Below are positions 38,800 to 46,841 of a stretch of DNA of 64,000 nt, piece by piece. Made by a program: the position numbers and the translations under genes. Source of the stretch: Paracoccus thiocyanatus (GTDB taxonomy: Bacteria; Pseudomonadota; Alphaproteobacteria; Rhodobacterales; Rhodobacteraceae); contig NZ_FTMK01000017.1 in NCBI RefSeq assembly GCF_900156255.1, forward strand, positions 18,761 through 82,760, written 5' to 3'. The notes under the pieces were generated by a model. It ran no database searches. It worked only from the letters and a program-made list of their open reading frames with translations, and had not been told where the DNA came from. Positions within the stretch are counted from its first letter, which is position 1, and each line of letters starts with the position of its first letter.

Positions 38800-39540
38800 T
38801 TGCATCGCTGCGACAGCGCCGGCTTTGCCATCCGGCTTGACGATCTGCGCTATAAGATCGGCGGGCGCGCGGTGCTGGACGGCATCACCCTGCATTGCTC
38901 GGCCCGGCGCATCGGCGTGGTGGGGCGCAACGGTTCGGGCAAAAGCACCCTGGCGCGGCTGCTGGCCGGACTGCTGGCACCGACAAGCGGCCAGATCCGC
39001 ATCGCCGGCCATGACGTGTTTCGCGACCGGCGCGCGGCGCTTGCGACCGTGGGCATCCTGTTCCAGAACCCCGACCACCAGATCATCTTTCCCCGCGTCG
39101 GCGAAGAGATCGCCTTTGGCCTGCGCCAGCAGGGGCTGGACAAGGCCCAGGCCGCGGCCGGGGTCCAGGCGGTGCTGCATTCCTTCGGCAAGCCGCATTG
39201 GCAGGACGCGCCGGTCTCGGTGCTGTCGCAGGGGCAAAAGCACCTGGTCTGCATGATGGCGGTGCTGGCGATGCGGCCGCAGCTTCTGATCCTGGACGAA
39301 CCCTATGCCGGGCTGGACATTCCCACCCGCCGCCAGCTTGCCCGGCATCTGCACCGCATCCCGGCCCGGCTGCTGCATATCTCGCACGACCCCGCCGACC
39401 TGGCGCAATCCGACCAGCTTTACTGGCTGGAACGCGGGCGCATCATCGCCCAGGGTCCGCCCGAAACGCTTCTGCCCGCCTTTACCGCCGAGATGGTCCG
39501 GCTGGGGGATCTTGATGATATCGCTGACCTCCCCGGTTAA
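38800..39540 (+). CDS. bioM: Biotin ECF transporter ATPase
   Basis: The 246-aa ABC ATPase has Walker A GRNGSGKST, Q-loop LFQNPDHQIIFP characteristic of ECF/cobalt-type ATPases, signature LSQGQKHLVCMMA and Walker B LLILDEPYAGLD. The start is TTG at 38800 with AAAGGAGG six bases before it. It overlaps bioN by 26 bases. The CbiO-like ATPase with bioN and bioY forms the biotin importer BioMNY. Confidence 0.9.
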   Translation: MHRCDSAGFAIRLDDLRYKIGGRAVLDGITLHCSARRIGVVGRNGSGKSTLARLLAGLLAPTSGQIRIAGHDVFRDRRAALATVGILFQNPDHQIIFPRVGEEIAFGLRQQGLDKAQAAAGVQAVLHSFGKPHWQDAPVSVLSQGQKHLVCMMAVLAMRPQLLILDEPYAGLDIPTRRQLARHLHRIPARLLHISHDPADLAQSDQLYWLERGRIIAQGPPETLLPAFTAEMVRLGDLDDIADLPG

Positions 39541-40132
39541 GACCCGCGCGCATCGCTGGCCCGCCGGGGCAAAGCTTGCCGCGCTGTGCCTGGCCTCGAC
39601 CGGGCTGGTGCTGGTGCGCGACATCGCGGTCCACGCCGCCGCGCTGGCCGTGGTGGCGGCGCTTTACGCCGCGCCGGGCCGCATCTTTCTGCGCGCCGGG
39701 CTGCACAGCCTGCGGGTGGTGCTGCCTTTCGTGGCCGTGCTGCTGGCCTGGCACGGCCTGGCCGGCGACCTGGCCCAGGGCGTTCTGGTCACGCTGCGCA
39801 TGGTGACGCTGGTGGCGCTGGCCAATCTGGTGACGATGACCACCGGGCTTGACGCGCTGGTCGAGCTGGTCCACCGCCTGGTCGCGCCGCTGCGCCGGCT
39901 GGGCCTGCCGGTGCATCTGCTGGAAACCGCGATCCCGCTGGTCATCCGCTTCACCCCGGTCCTGGTCGCCCGTGCCGAGGCGTTGGCCCAGGCCTGGCGC
40001 GCCCGGTCGCGCCGCCGGCCCGGCTGGCGGCTGGTGCTGCCCCTGACCTTGCAGGCACTGGACGAGGCCGACCATGTCGGCGAAGCTTTGCGGGCGCGCG
40101 GCGGCGCTCTTGGCCCGCCGGAACAGGAGTAA
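39515..40132 (+). CDS. bioN: Biotin ECF transporter transmembrane (T) component
   Basis: The 205-aa protein has about five membrane segments. Its C-terminal coupling region includes AEALAQAWRARSRRR (an A-R-A/ARS-type motif), typical of EcfT/CbiQ proteins that contact the ATPase. ATG 39515 lies inside the bioM 3' end; bioY starts 4 bases after its stop. Confidence 0.88.
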   Translation: MISLTSPVKTRAHRWPAGAKLAALCLASTGLVLVRDIAVHAAALAVVAALYAAPGRIFLRAGLHSLRVVLPFVAVLLAWHGLAGDLAQGVLVTLRMVTLVALANLVTMTTGLDALVELVHRLVAPLRRLGLPVHLLETAIPLVIRFTPVLVARAEALAQAWRARSRRRPGWRLVLPLTLQALDEADHVGEALRARGGALGPPEQE

Positions 40133-40136
40133 ACGC

Positions 40137-40685
40137 ATGGAACGCAATATCGCCCAGATCGCCCTTTTCGCCGCGATGATCGCGGCGCTGGGGCTGGTGC
40201 CGCAGATCACCCTTGGCTTCGGCGTGCCGATCACTGCGCAGACGCTGGGCGTCATGCTGGCCGGGGCGGTGCTGGGCGCGCGCGGAGGCGCCGCGGCAGC
40301 GGGGCTGTTTTTGCTGCTGGTGGCGCTTGGCCTGCCGCTTCTGTCCGGCGGCCGCGGCGGGCTGGGCGCCTTTGCCGCGCCCACCGGCGGCTTTGCGCTG
40401 GGTTTTCCGGTCGCGGCCTTTGCCACCGGCCTGTTCGTCGAACATGTCCGCCTGCGCTCGGCGGGGTTGGCGGCGGGCTTGGGCGCGGCCTTCGGCGGGA
40501 TCGCGATCCTTTACGTCATGGGCGCGGCCGGGCTTGCCTTGGCCAGCGGCAAAAGCCTGGGCCAGGCGTTCCTGCTGGTGGCGGTCTTCATCCCCGGCGA
40601 CCTGCTGAAGGCGGCGATCACCGGCCTGCTGGTGCAGGCTTTGGCCAAGCTGCGCCCGCAGACCCTGGCCTGGCACCGCGCCTGA
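40137..40685 (+). CDS. bioY: Biotin-binding S component
   Basis: The 182-aa protein has about six hydrophobic helices. BioY motifs are VPITAQTLGVMLAGAVLGARGG, GRGGLGAFAAPTGGFALGFP and FIPGDLLKA. GGAGTAAACGC precedes ATG 40137. It binds biotin in the membrane and works with BioM and BioN. No BioR-type TTATMKATAA site was seen upstream of the operon. Confidence 0.93.
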   Translation: MERNIAQIALFAAMIAALGLVPQITLGFGVPITAQTLGVMLAGAVLGARGGAAAAGLFLLLVALGLPLLSGGRGGLGAFAAPTGGFALGFPVAAFATGLFVEHVRLRSAGLAAGLGAAFGGIAILYVMGAAGLALASGKSLGQAFLLVAVFIPGDLLKAAITGLLVQALAKLRPQTLAWHRA

Positions 40686-40715
40686 CCGGCGGGGGGCGCG
40701 GGGGGTCGAGTCGTT

Positions 40716-41510
40716 AAAGGCCCGCGCGCGGGGCAGATCTCGGCCGGCCTTCTTGCCCGCCCGTGATGACAAGGCTTTGCCCGGACCCTTTCCCGACCCG
40801 CCGACCCTTTCGCAACGGAAGGCCGGACCGACCAGAACCAGCCCCGTTGCGCGGCAAGGGGCGCAACCTTCGGGTCGTCAAAGGCCCGCGTGCGCGGGGC
40901 AGATCGCGGCCGGCCTTCTTGCCCGTGGTCACAGGGCTTTGCCGGGACCCGTTCCCGACCCGCCGACCCTTTCGCAACGGAAGGCCGGATCGACCAGAAC
41001 CGGCCCCGTTGCCCGGCAAGGGGCGCAACCTTCGGGTCGTCAAAGGCCCGCGTGCGCGGGGCAGATCGCGGCCGGCCTTCTTGCCCGTGGTCACAGGGCT
41101 TTGCCGGGACCCTTTCCCGACCCGCCGACCCTTTCGCAACGGAAGGCCGGATCGACCAGAACCAACCCCGTTGGGCGGCAAGGGGCGCGGCCTTCGGGTC
41201 GTTAAAGGCCCGCGCACGAGGCAGATCGCGGCCGGCCTTCTTGCCCGCCCGTGATGACAGAGCTTTGCCGGGACCCGTTCCCGACCCGCGAACCCTTTCG
41301 CGACGGGTGGCCGGACCGACCAGAACCGGCCCCGTTGCCCGGCAAGGGGCGCAACCTTCGGGTCGTCAAAGGCCCGCGTGCGCGGGGCAGATCGCGGCCG
41401 GCCTTCTTGCCCGTGGTCACAGGGCTTTGCCGGGACCCGTTCCCGACCCGCCGACCCTTTCGCGACGGGTCGTCAGATCGACCAGCACCGGCCCCGTTGG
41501 GCGGCAAGGC
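40716..41510. repeat. Five tandem 162-164-bp repeats
   Basis: Units begin with AAAGGCCCGCG at 40716, 40880, 41042, 41204 and 41368; the last is cut at about 41510. Each contains the hairpin-like segment CCCCGTTGCCCGGCAAGGGG (or a variant) and a core CCCTTTCGCRACGG. Units 2 and 3 are the most alike; units 4 and 5 share changes (CTTTCGCGACGGGT). Periods of 162 and 164 bases break any reading frame, so they are not protein repeats. Lying next to partition genes, they may be a centromere, incompatibility or structural element. Confidence 0.85.
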
Positions 41511-41814
41511 CCCCCGCATCTTGCCCCGATGCCCCACCGCGGCCGGCGGGCTGGAACGAACCGCCCCCGCCGCGCAACTCTCTGAAAACCACCCTAAAAC
41601 CCTGGCTCAAACCCCCACCTGGGGCACCCAAGCGACCAGGCCACATGGCCGAAATACCCTCACTCAAGGGCCTTTCAGCCGGAACCAGCTCAAGCCCTTC
41701 CTCCAATAAACGCAAACTTCTATCCCATCATATCCGCTTAAAACTCCCTTTCTGCGGATTACCCATATACCCCAGCGCCAAAAGGGCAAATTGCCCCCCT
41801 GCCCTATTCCGGTG

Positions 41815-41829
41815 GTTTCGCTGCGAAAC
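41815..41829. promoter_or_regulatory. Candidate parS site 1
   Basis: GTTTCGCTGCGAAAC forms a perfect inverted repeat of seven bases around a central T; it extends to 17 bases with flanking G and C. It is four bases from the 3' end of parB. Two further copies occur in this module, inside parB and upstream of parA, supporting a ParB-binding centromere site. Confidence 0.6.
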
Positions 41830-41832
41830 CCC

Positions 41833-42942
41833 CTATTTCTCCAGCAGCGCCCGGATCTCCAGCATCAGGCTTTCCATCAGATCGTCGGTCAGCGGATCGC
41901 CCTCCAGCCGCAGGATATGGCCCCTGCCGTCCCTGCCCCGCCGAATTTCAACGCCGCTGGTGGTGCGCAGGGTCATTTCGTCGACCCAGCCATAGCGCGG
42001 CTGCTTGGAGCGCGGCCGCCCGCCCCGGCTGGCCGTGCCGGGGCCGCCTTCCAGCGATTGCAGCACCGGCTCGATCAGGTCCCATTCCTCCTCGGCATTC
42101 TCGGGGCCGCGCATCGACAGGGCCTGGCGCAGCCGCGCCTCGGCCCCGTTGCGCAGCGCCGCCGACAGCCGCAGCCCCCGCCTTTCGGTCAGCGCCTCGG
42201 GAAAGCGCAGCATGTCGCCCAATTCCTCGAAAATCAGCGCGAAAGAGCGCACCTTGGACCGCTTGGCCTTTGAGCCGGTGGCGAACAGCCGGTTCACCGC
42301 CTCCTCGGTATTGGCAAAGGCCCCCTGGTTGGCGGCGATCACGGCGATGCGGCCGCGCTCGAAATGGCTCAGCTCCTCGCGGACCTCGTTCTCCTCGACC
42401 ATGGCGACAAAGGCCGCGTCGGTCTCGGTGCGGGGCCGGACCAGGGCGCGGATGCGGCTGTGCTTCTCGGCCTGGGTCAGCTCGTGCAGGGCCCGCACCG
42501 CGTGCAGGCGGCGATAGCCCGAAAGCAGGCCGTAGCGCGGCCCCTGCCCGTCCGGCGCCGCCATCTCATAGACCTCGATCGGCAGTCGCAGGCCGTTTGC
42601 GGCGATGGACAGCCGCAGCTCCTGCATGTCCTCGTCATTCATCACCATGCGGTCGCGCACCATCGCGCCTTCGTCGATCTGGTCGATGGGCAGTTCGGCG
42701 ATCAGCAGCCCCCGTTCCTGCGCATCGTGGAGCCGTGCCGCGTCGGCCTCGGCCCGCGCCCGGCCGGCGCGGCTTTCGGTGCTTTCGGCGCTGGACAGCG
42801 CCGCGCTGTCGCCCGCCACCTGGGCAATTGGGGCGATGCCGCGGCCCAGGGCCGGCCGCTCATAGGTTTCGCTGCGAAACTGTTCCTCGATCCGGTCCAG
42901 ATCGGCGCTGCTGGGGGTCGACAGCCGTCTGCGCTTAGCCAT
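41833..42942 (-). CDS. parB: Plasmid partition protein ParB (RepB-like)
   Basis: The 369-aa protein has an N-terminal basic segment (MAKRRRLSTPSSADLDRIE). The ParB N domain (about 95-215) carries GYRRLHAVRAL, corresponding to the GERR-type CTP-binding motif, and ENEVREELSHFERGR. A helix-turn-helix region and a C-terminal dimerisation tail follow. It overlaps parA by 8 bases, so the two are co-translated. It likely binds the GTTTCGC-T-GCGAAAC sites flanking and inside this locus and spreads to load ParA. Confidence 0.85.
   Translation of the reverse strand: MAKRRRLSTPSSADLDRIEEQFRSETYERPALGRGIAPIAQVAGDSAALSSAESTESRAGRARAEADAARLHDAQERGLLIAELPIDQIDEGAMVRDRMVMNDEDMQELRLSIAANGLRLPIEVYEMAAPDGQGPRYGLLSGYRRLHAVRALHELTQAEKHSRIRALVRPRTETDAAFVAMVEENEVREELSHFERGRIAVIAANQGAFANTEEAVNRLFATGSKAKRSKVRSFALIFEELGDMLRFPEALTERRGLRLSAALRNGAEARLRQALSMRGPENAEEEWDLIEPVLQSLEGGPGTASRGGRPRSKQPRYGWVDEMTLRTTSGVEIRRGRDGRGHILRLEGDPLTDDLMESLMLEIRALLEK
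42866..42880. promoter_or_regulatory. Candidate parS site 2 (inside parB)
   Basis: This copy, GTTTCGCTGCGAAAC, is identical over 15 bases to site 1. It lies within the 5' part of the parB coding sequence. An exact copy kept in coding sequence argues for selection. Confidence 0.55.
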
Positions 42943-44347
42943 GGGCCTGCTGCTCCTTCACCTCGGCCGCCTGCTCGGCCTGTTGCATCTGAAGATCGCG
43001 CCACCAGGTGCCCAGGATCAGCTCCTTGACCTCGGCCCAGGTGCGGTCGAATGTCTCGCGGCCGCGGACATAGGTCTCGCGGTTGAACTCGCGGTAATCG
43101 GCCTCGTAGATGCCGTTCACCTGTTCGCCGGCCTGGCCGACCATGGCGGTCAGTTCCTGGCGATAGGTGGTCATGAAATCCCCGAAATAGGCCTGGATCA
43201 CATTGGCCAGGTCGGTCTGCTGGCCGGCATCGAAGCGGGTGACGATGGCCCGCACCGCGTCCCATTCAAAGCGCATCTCGGGCAGGCCGTCGCGGCGGCG
43301 GGCGGCATTCTCGCCCTCTTCGACGCTGGCGAAGGTCGAATAGAGCATATCGAAAAAGCGCCCGGTCGAATCGAATTCCAGGAAGGACGCACCCAGCGGC
43401 ACCAGCAGGATGTCGGCCGCCGCCAGGGCGTTGATGGTCAGGTAGCCAAGCGCCGGCGGGGTATCCAGGATGACGATGTCGTAACCGTCCAGGATACCAT
43501 CGTTCACCAGGGCGTTGCCGAGCGCGTCCCACAGCGGCCAGCCGCGCAGGCCCATGCGCCAGACCGGCACCTGGAATTCGGCCCAATACAGGTTCAGCTG
43601 CGCGCCAAGCAGGTCGATATTCGGCCAATGCGTGTTCTGGATCAGGTCCTGGGCGGTGATCTTCAGCGCCTCGGTCAGGGTCTCGTCGAAGGGCAGGGGG
43701 GCATGGCCCGCCGCCTCGCGCACCCGGTTTTCGTCCTGAAGCGCCAGGGCGTAATCCTTGGCCAGCAGGGGAAAGGCCGTGGACCATTCGTCCGCCACCT
43801 TGCCGCCCATGATCGAGGTCATGCTGCCCTGGCTGTCGAGGTCGATCACCAGCACCTTGTAGCCGTCCAACGCCGCCGACATGGCCAGATGCGCGGCGGT
43901 CGAGGTCTTGCCGACCCCGCCCTTGAAATTCGCCACCGCCAGGACCTTGGCGGGCAGCCCCTGGGGGCGCCAGGGGCGGTATTCCCGGCCGGCCGCGCCC
44001 TCGGCCGCGAAATGGTCGCGAAGGCGCAGCACGTCATCGAGGCTGAACCATTTCGAGTTCCCTTCGCCCTGGCCCTGCGGCAGGTCGGGATTCCGAAGCA
44101 GGACACGGCGGAAATGCGCCGGGGCCACCGGGATCAGGTAGCGGCAGATTTCCCAGGTCGAGAAGCGGCGCAGCCGCTTTCTGCCGTCGGGGGCATAGCC
44201 GCGTTCGGCCAGGTCCTGGCGGCCGCGCGCGGCAAAGGCGGCGGCTTTCGCGAATCGGGCGGTGTCGATAGGTTCGGAAAGACGCTCGGCCGCCCGTGCG
44301 GGGTTGATGTTGAAATAGGGGGGGAGGGGGTCCTTGCCTGCGGACAT
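42935..44347 (-). CDS. parA: Plasmid partition ATPase ParA
   Basis: The 470-aa protein (start ATG 44347 with AGAGGA before it) has an N-terminal winged/helix-turn-helix-like domain with RRFSTWEICRYLIPVAP and FSLDDVLRLRDHF. The deviant Walker A FKGGVGKTST follows (K142-T148), with LVIDLDSQG and DIVILDTPPALGYLT as A' and B motifs. The extra N-terminal DNA-binding domain is typical of type Ia ParA of large plasmids, which also repress their own operon. It is divergent from the origin and the rep gene. Confidence 0.9.
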   Translation of the reverse strand: MSAGKDPLPPYFNINPARAAERLSEPIDTARFAKAAAFAARGRQDLAERGYAPDGRKRLRRFSTWEICRYLIPVAPAHFRRVLLRNPDLPQGQGEGNSKWFSLDDVLRLRDHFAAEGAAGREYRPWRPQGLPAKVLAVANFKGGVGKTSTAAHLAMSAALDGYKVLVIDLDSQGSMTSIMGGKVADEWSTAFPLLAKDYALALQDENRVREAAGHAPLPFDETLTEALKITAQDLIQNTHWPNIDLLGAQLNLYWAEFQVPVWRMGLRGWPLWDALGNALVNDGILDGYDIVILDTPPALGYLTINALAAADILLVPLGASFLEFDSTGRFFDMLYSTFASVEEGENAARRRDGLPEMRFEWDAVRAIVTRFDAGQQTDLANVIQAYFGDFMTTYRQELTAMVGQAGEQVNGIYEADYREFNRETYVRGRETFDRTWAEVKELILGTWWRDLQMQQAEQAAEVKEQQAHG

Positions 44348-44433
44348 GTCGTATCCTCTGCGATGTGCTGCTTTGAAGGGTGTTTTGGCGAAACTATTAC
44401 ACATCATCGCCGGCAAGTGAATCATCCGCCGAG

Positions 44434-44448
44434 GTTTCGCAGCGAAAT
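44434..44448. promoter_or_regulatory. Candidate parS site 3 (upstream of parA)
   Basis: GTTTCGCAGCGAAAT keeps the 13-base core TTTCGCAGCGAAA as a perfect inverted repeat around A; only the last base differs from sites 1 and 2 read on the other strand. It lies 87 bases upstream of parA, where ParB binding could also control the operon. Confidence 0.55.
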
Positions 44449-44556
44449 TCCCCCGAAATTGAGAAAAGCAGCAGCGGAAAGCTTGTGATTCCTTTTAGAT
44501 ATTTAGAATCTTTCCGAATAGAAAACTCAACTGAATCAGCAAGTTATCGGCCATAC

Positions 44557-44777
44557 GGCACCCGTTTTCGGGACCAGAAGGACCCGTTTGCGGGACGAAG
44601 GGCACCCGATTCCGGGAGCGGGGGCACCGATTCGCGGGAAGAGGGGTTTCCAGATGCGGGACGGGCCCGGATATGCGGTTTCGGCCCGGATTTCGCCCGC
44701 AAACGCGACGTGGCCCCCCGTAAACGGGTGCCTTTGCCGGGCGGTTCGGGGCTAAGGAACCCATCTGCGGGACCGGA
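44557..44777. repeat. Iteron array (22-bp period) at origin
   Basis: Direct copies of ggcaCCCGnttnCGGGAcnnng begin at 44557, 44579, 44601, 44623 and 44645, exactly 22 bases apart (two DNA turns); the last two are degenerate on the left. Inverted copies lie at 44695-44707 (weak) and 44711-44732 (strong, GGCACCCGTTTACGGGG on the other strand). One more direct copy is at 44756-44777. The core itself is a partial palindrome. These are expected to bind the Rep protein encoded just downstream and control initiation and rep transcription. Confidence 0.75.
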
Positions 44778-44863
44778 AGAATGGCGGATGGGGAACCCGG
44801 ATTGGCGTTGCCGGAAGGTACCTTGTCGGTCATAATCGCCGGCAATGATAAAGGGGCAGGGCG

Positions 44864-46048
44864 ATGGACGATATTCCTCGCGATCAGCTTTCGGGCGCGC
44901 TGCGCCGGGGGGCGGTCAAGAAACACGTGGCCGCGATCCATGTGTCGGGCAAGCTGACGCTGTTGCAGCGCAAGCTGTCGAACGTGCTGCTGCTTAATGC
45001 CTATGACACGCTGATCAGCCGCGCGCGCCACCAGATCGACGCCCGCACATTGTGCCTGATGATCGGCTATAACAGCAACGACATGGACACGCTGAAACAG
45101 TCGCTGCGCGGCCTGGCCGAAACGGTGGCCGAATGGGACATGCTGGACGAAAAGGGCCAGCAGGAATGGGGCGTCAGCAGCCTGCTGAGCTATGCCAAGC
45201 TGAAGGGCGGGGTGTGCGAATACGCCTATTCCCCGGCGCTTGCGGAAAAGCTGAACGATCCCAAGGTTTTCGCGCTGATCAACCTGAACATCCAGCGCCG
45301 ATTCACCAGCGGCCATGCGCTGGCGCTATACGAAAACTGCTATCGCTTTGTCAGGACCGGCTCGACCGGGTGGTGGCCCCTGGACCTGTTCCGGCGGCTG
45401 ATGGGGGTCGATGGCAGCGCCTATTACGAAACCTTCAAGCACCTGAACGCCAAGGTCATCAAGCCCGCCGTGGACGAGGTGAACCGCAGCAGCAACATCC
45501 TGGTCACGCCCGAGACGAAGAAACAGGGCAGGGCGGTCACGGAGATCCGCTTTCGCATCCGGGAAAACCCGCAACTGGCGATCCTGGACCTGGACGATGG
45601 CGAGGGGATGCGGCATGGCGCGGTCTATTCCCGGCTGCGCGACCTGGGCGTCAGCGACCGGCTGGCGCGGCAATGGCTGAGCGCGCATGGCGAAGAGCAG
45701 GTGCTGGAAAAGCTGGACTATGTCGAATCGCGCAAGAACGTCAAAAGCAAGCTCGGCTATCTGACCGCGGCGCTGGAGGGCAATTTCGGCGCGCCGCCCG
45801 AGCGGGCAGGGGAGACACCGCAAAGCCCGCGCGCCGAACGGCTGCGCCGCATCCTGGACGCGGTCAAGGCCCGCACGCCGACCCAGCGCGACGCCGACAA
45901 GCGGCTGTTCCTGGCGCAGCTTTCCGATGCCCGCATCCGCGAGGATTTCGAAAAGCACGGCTGGATGTCGCCGCTGAACAGCGCCCGCATCGCGGCATTC
46001 TGGGAGGAAATGTCGCCCGGATTGCTGGCCGGGCTGGACGACGGCTGA
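44864..46048 (+). CDS. Replication initiator protein (Rep_3-like winged-helix)
   Basis: This 394-aa protein has the layout of Rep_3 superfamily initiators: two winged-helix domains, with HVSGKLTLLQRKLSNVLLLNAYDTL in the first and ALALYENCYRFVRTG, WWPLDLFRRLMG and YETFKHLNAKVIKPAVDEVN in the second. The C-terminal third (after ~residue 270) is charged and variable. GGGGCAGGGC precedes ATG 44864. With iterons upstream and divergent parAB, it is the initiator of this replicon. I do not assign a specific rep symbol because naming differs between plasmid systems. Confidence 0.85.
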   Translation: MDDIPRDQLSGALRRGAVKKHVAAIHVSGKLTLLQRKLSNVLLLNAYDTLISRARHQIDARTLCLMIGYNSNDMDTLKQSLRGLAETVAEWDMLDEKGQQEWGVSSLLSYAKLKGGVCEYAYSPALAEKLNDPKVFALINLNIQRRFTSGHALALYENCYRFVRTGSTGWWPLDLFRRLMGVDGSAYYETFKHLNAKVIKPAVDEVNRSSNILVTPETKKQGRAVTEIRFRIRENPQLAILDLDDGEGMRHGAVYSRLRDLGVSDRLARQWLSAHGEEQVLEKLDYVESRKNVKSKLGYLTAALEGNFGAPPERAGETPQSPRAERLRRILDAVKARTPTQRDADKRLFLAQLSDARIREDFEKHGWMSPLNSARIAAFWEEMSPGLLAGLDDG

Positions 46049-46079
46049 CCGGCTGTGGCGGCGGGGTCAGGCGGCCCGG

Positions 46080-46841
46080 TCAGTCGGGCGGGTCCTGGCG
46101 GCGCAGCGCCGGCAGGCCGACGCCGGTGGCGTCGAAGCCGCCATCGACCGCCAGGGTCTGGCCGGTGACAAAGCTGGCCTTGTCGGAACACAGAAAGACG
46201 ATGGCCTCGGCGATCTCGTGCGCCTCGCCATAGCGGTTCAGGGGGATGGCGTCGTAATAGGCGGCGATGATTTCCGGCGCGTGGACCGCCGCGGCCAGCT
46301 TGGTCTTGACCGGGCCGGGGGCCACGCAATTGACGCGGATGCCCTGTTCGCCCAGTTCGGCGGCGAATTGCTTGGTCAGGTGGATCACCGCCGCCTTGGA
46401 GGTGCCATAGGCCACCCGCAGGGTCGAGGCGCGCAGCCCGGAAATCGAGGCGATGTTGACGATGGCGCCGCGGGTCCTGGCCAGTTCCGGCACCGCCGCC
46501 TGGATGCACAGGAACACCCCGTCCAGGTTCGTCGCCATGACCTCGCGCCATTCTTCGAAGCCGGTCTGCCCGGCGGGCGAGAACAGCGCCACGCCGGCAT
46601 TGTTGACCAGCGCATCGACGCGGCCAAAGCGTTCGACCACCTGGCGGATCATGCCCTGGGCGGCCTGGGGGTCGGAGATGTCTGCCTGGATGGGCAGGAC
46701 GTTTTCCAGGGGGGCGCAGGCGCGGTGCAATTCCTGGGTGTCGCGGTCCACCACGGCCACGGCCCAGCCCTGTTCCAGGAAGATCCGGGTGGCGGCCAGG
46801 CCGATGCCGCGGCAGCCCCCGGTGACGATGGCGGTCTTCAT
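46080..46841 (-). CDS. Short-chain dehydrogenase/reductase
   Basis: The 253-aa classical SDR has the NAD(P) motif TGGCRGIG (about 8-15), DR after beta-2 indicating NAD preference, NNAG, catalytic Ser/Tyr/Lys in SISG and YGTSK, and a C-terminal VDGGFDATG. It is the last gene of the leftward TRAP-thiolase operon, overlapping the DUF296 gene by 4 bases. It would oxidise or reduce a hydroxyl on the substrate or its CoA ester; the exact substrate is unknown. Confidence 0.9.
   Translation of the reverse strand: MKTAIVTGGCRGIGLAATRIFLEQGWAVAVVDRDTQELHRACAPLENVLPIQADISDPQAAQGMIRQVVERFGRVDALVNNAGVALFSPAGQTGFEEWREVMATNLDGVFLCIQAAVPELARTRGAIVNIASISGLRASTLRVAYGTSKAAVIHLTKQFAAELGEQGIRVNCVAPGPVKTKLAAAVHAPEIIAAYYDAIPLNRYGEAHEIAEAIVFLCSDKASFVTGQTLAVDGGFDATGVGLPALRRQDPPD

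Larger units (their letters stand above)
40686..41832. other. Long non-coding stretch between bioY and parB
   Basis: This gap of 1.15 kb contains no credible gene. From 40716 to about 41510 it is five tandem copies of a 162-164-bp unit. From 41511 to 41814 it is unique sequence, becoming AT-richer near 41700-41780. It ends with a parS-like palindrome at 41815-41829, four bases from the parB stop. Open frames exist in several frames only because GC-rich repeats lack stop codons. Confidence 0.7.
44348..44863. other. Probable replication origin and par/rep divergent control region
   Basis: The 516-base gap between parA and rep has an ordered set of elements. From the parA side: a degenerate half-palindrome GTTTTGGCGAAAC (44382-44394), parS-like site 3 (44434-44448), an AT-rich stretch (about 44486-44545) that could melt, five direct iterons with 22-base period, inverted iterons, and one more direct copy before rep. 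This layout is that of an iteron-controlled plasmid or chromid origin. Confidence 0.7.

Noticed and set aside
40716..41510. CRISPR array
   Set aside because: Units of 162-164 bases are contiguous and similar along their full length; there are no short repeats with unique spacers and no cas genes.
40716..41510. Integron attC cassette array
   Set aside because: Units carry no cassette genes, no GTTRRRY-type core was seen, and no integrase gene is present.
40714..41585. Arg/Gly-rich repeat protein encoded by the tandem repeats
   Set aside because: Open frames exist in several frames of both strands, the 164-base units break the frame, third-position GC is lower than in true genes here, and no ribosome site is present.
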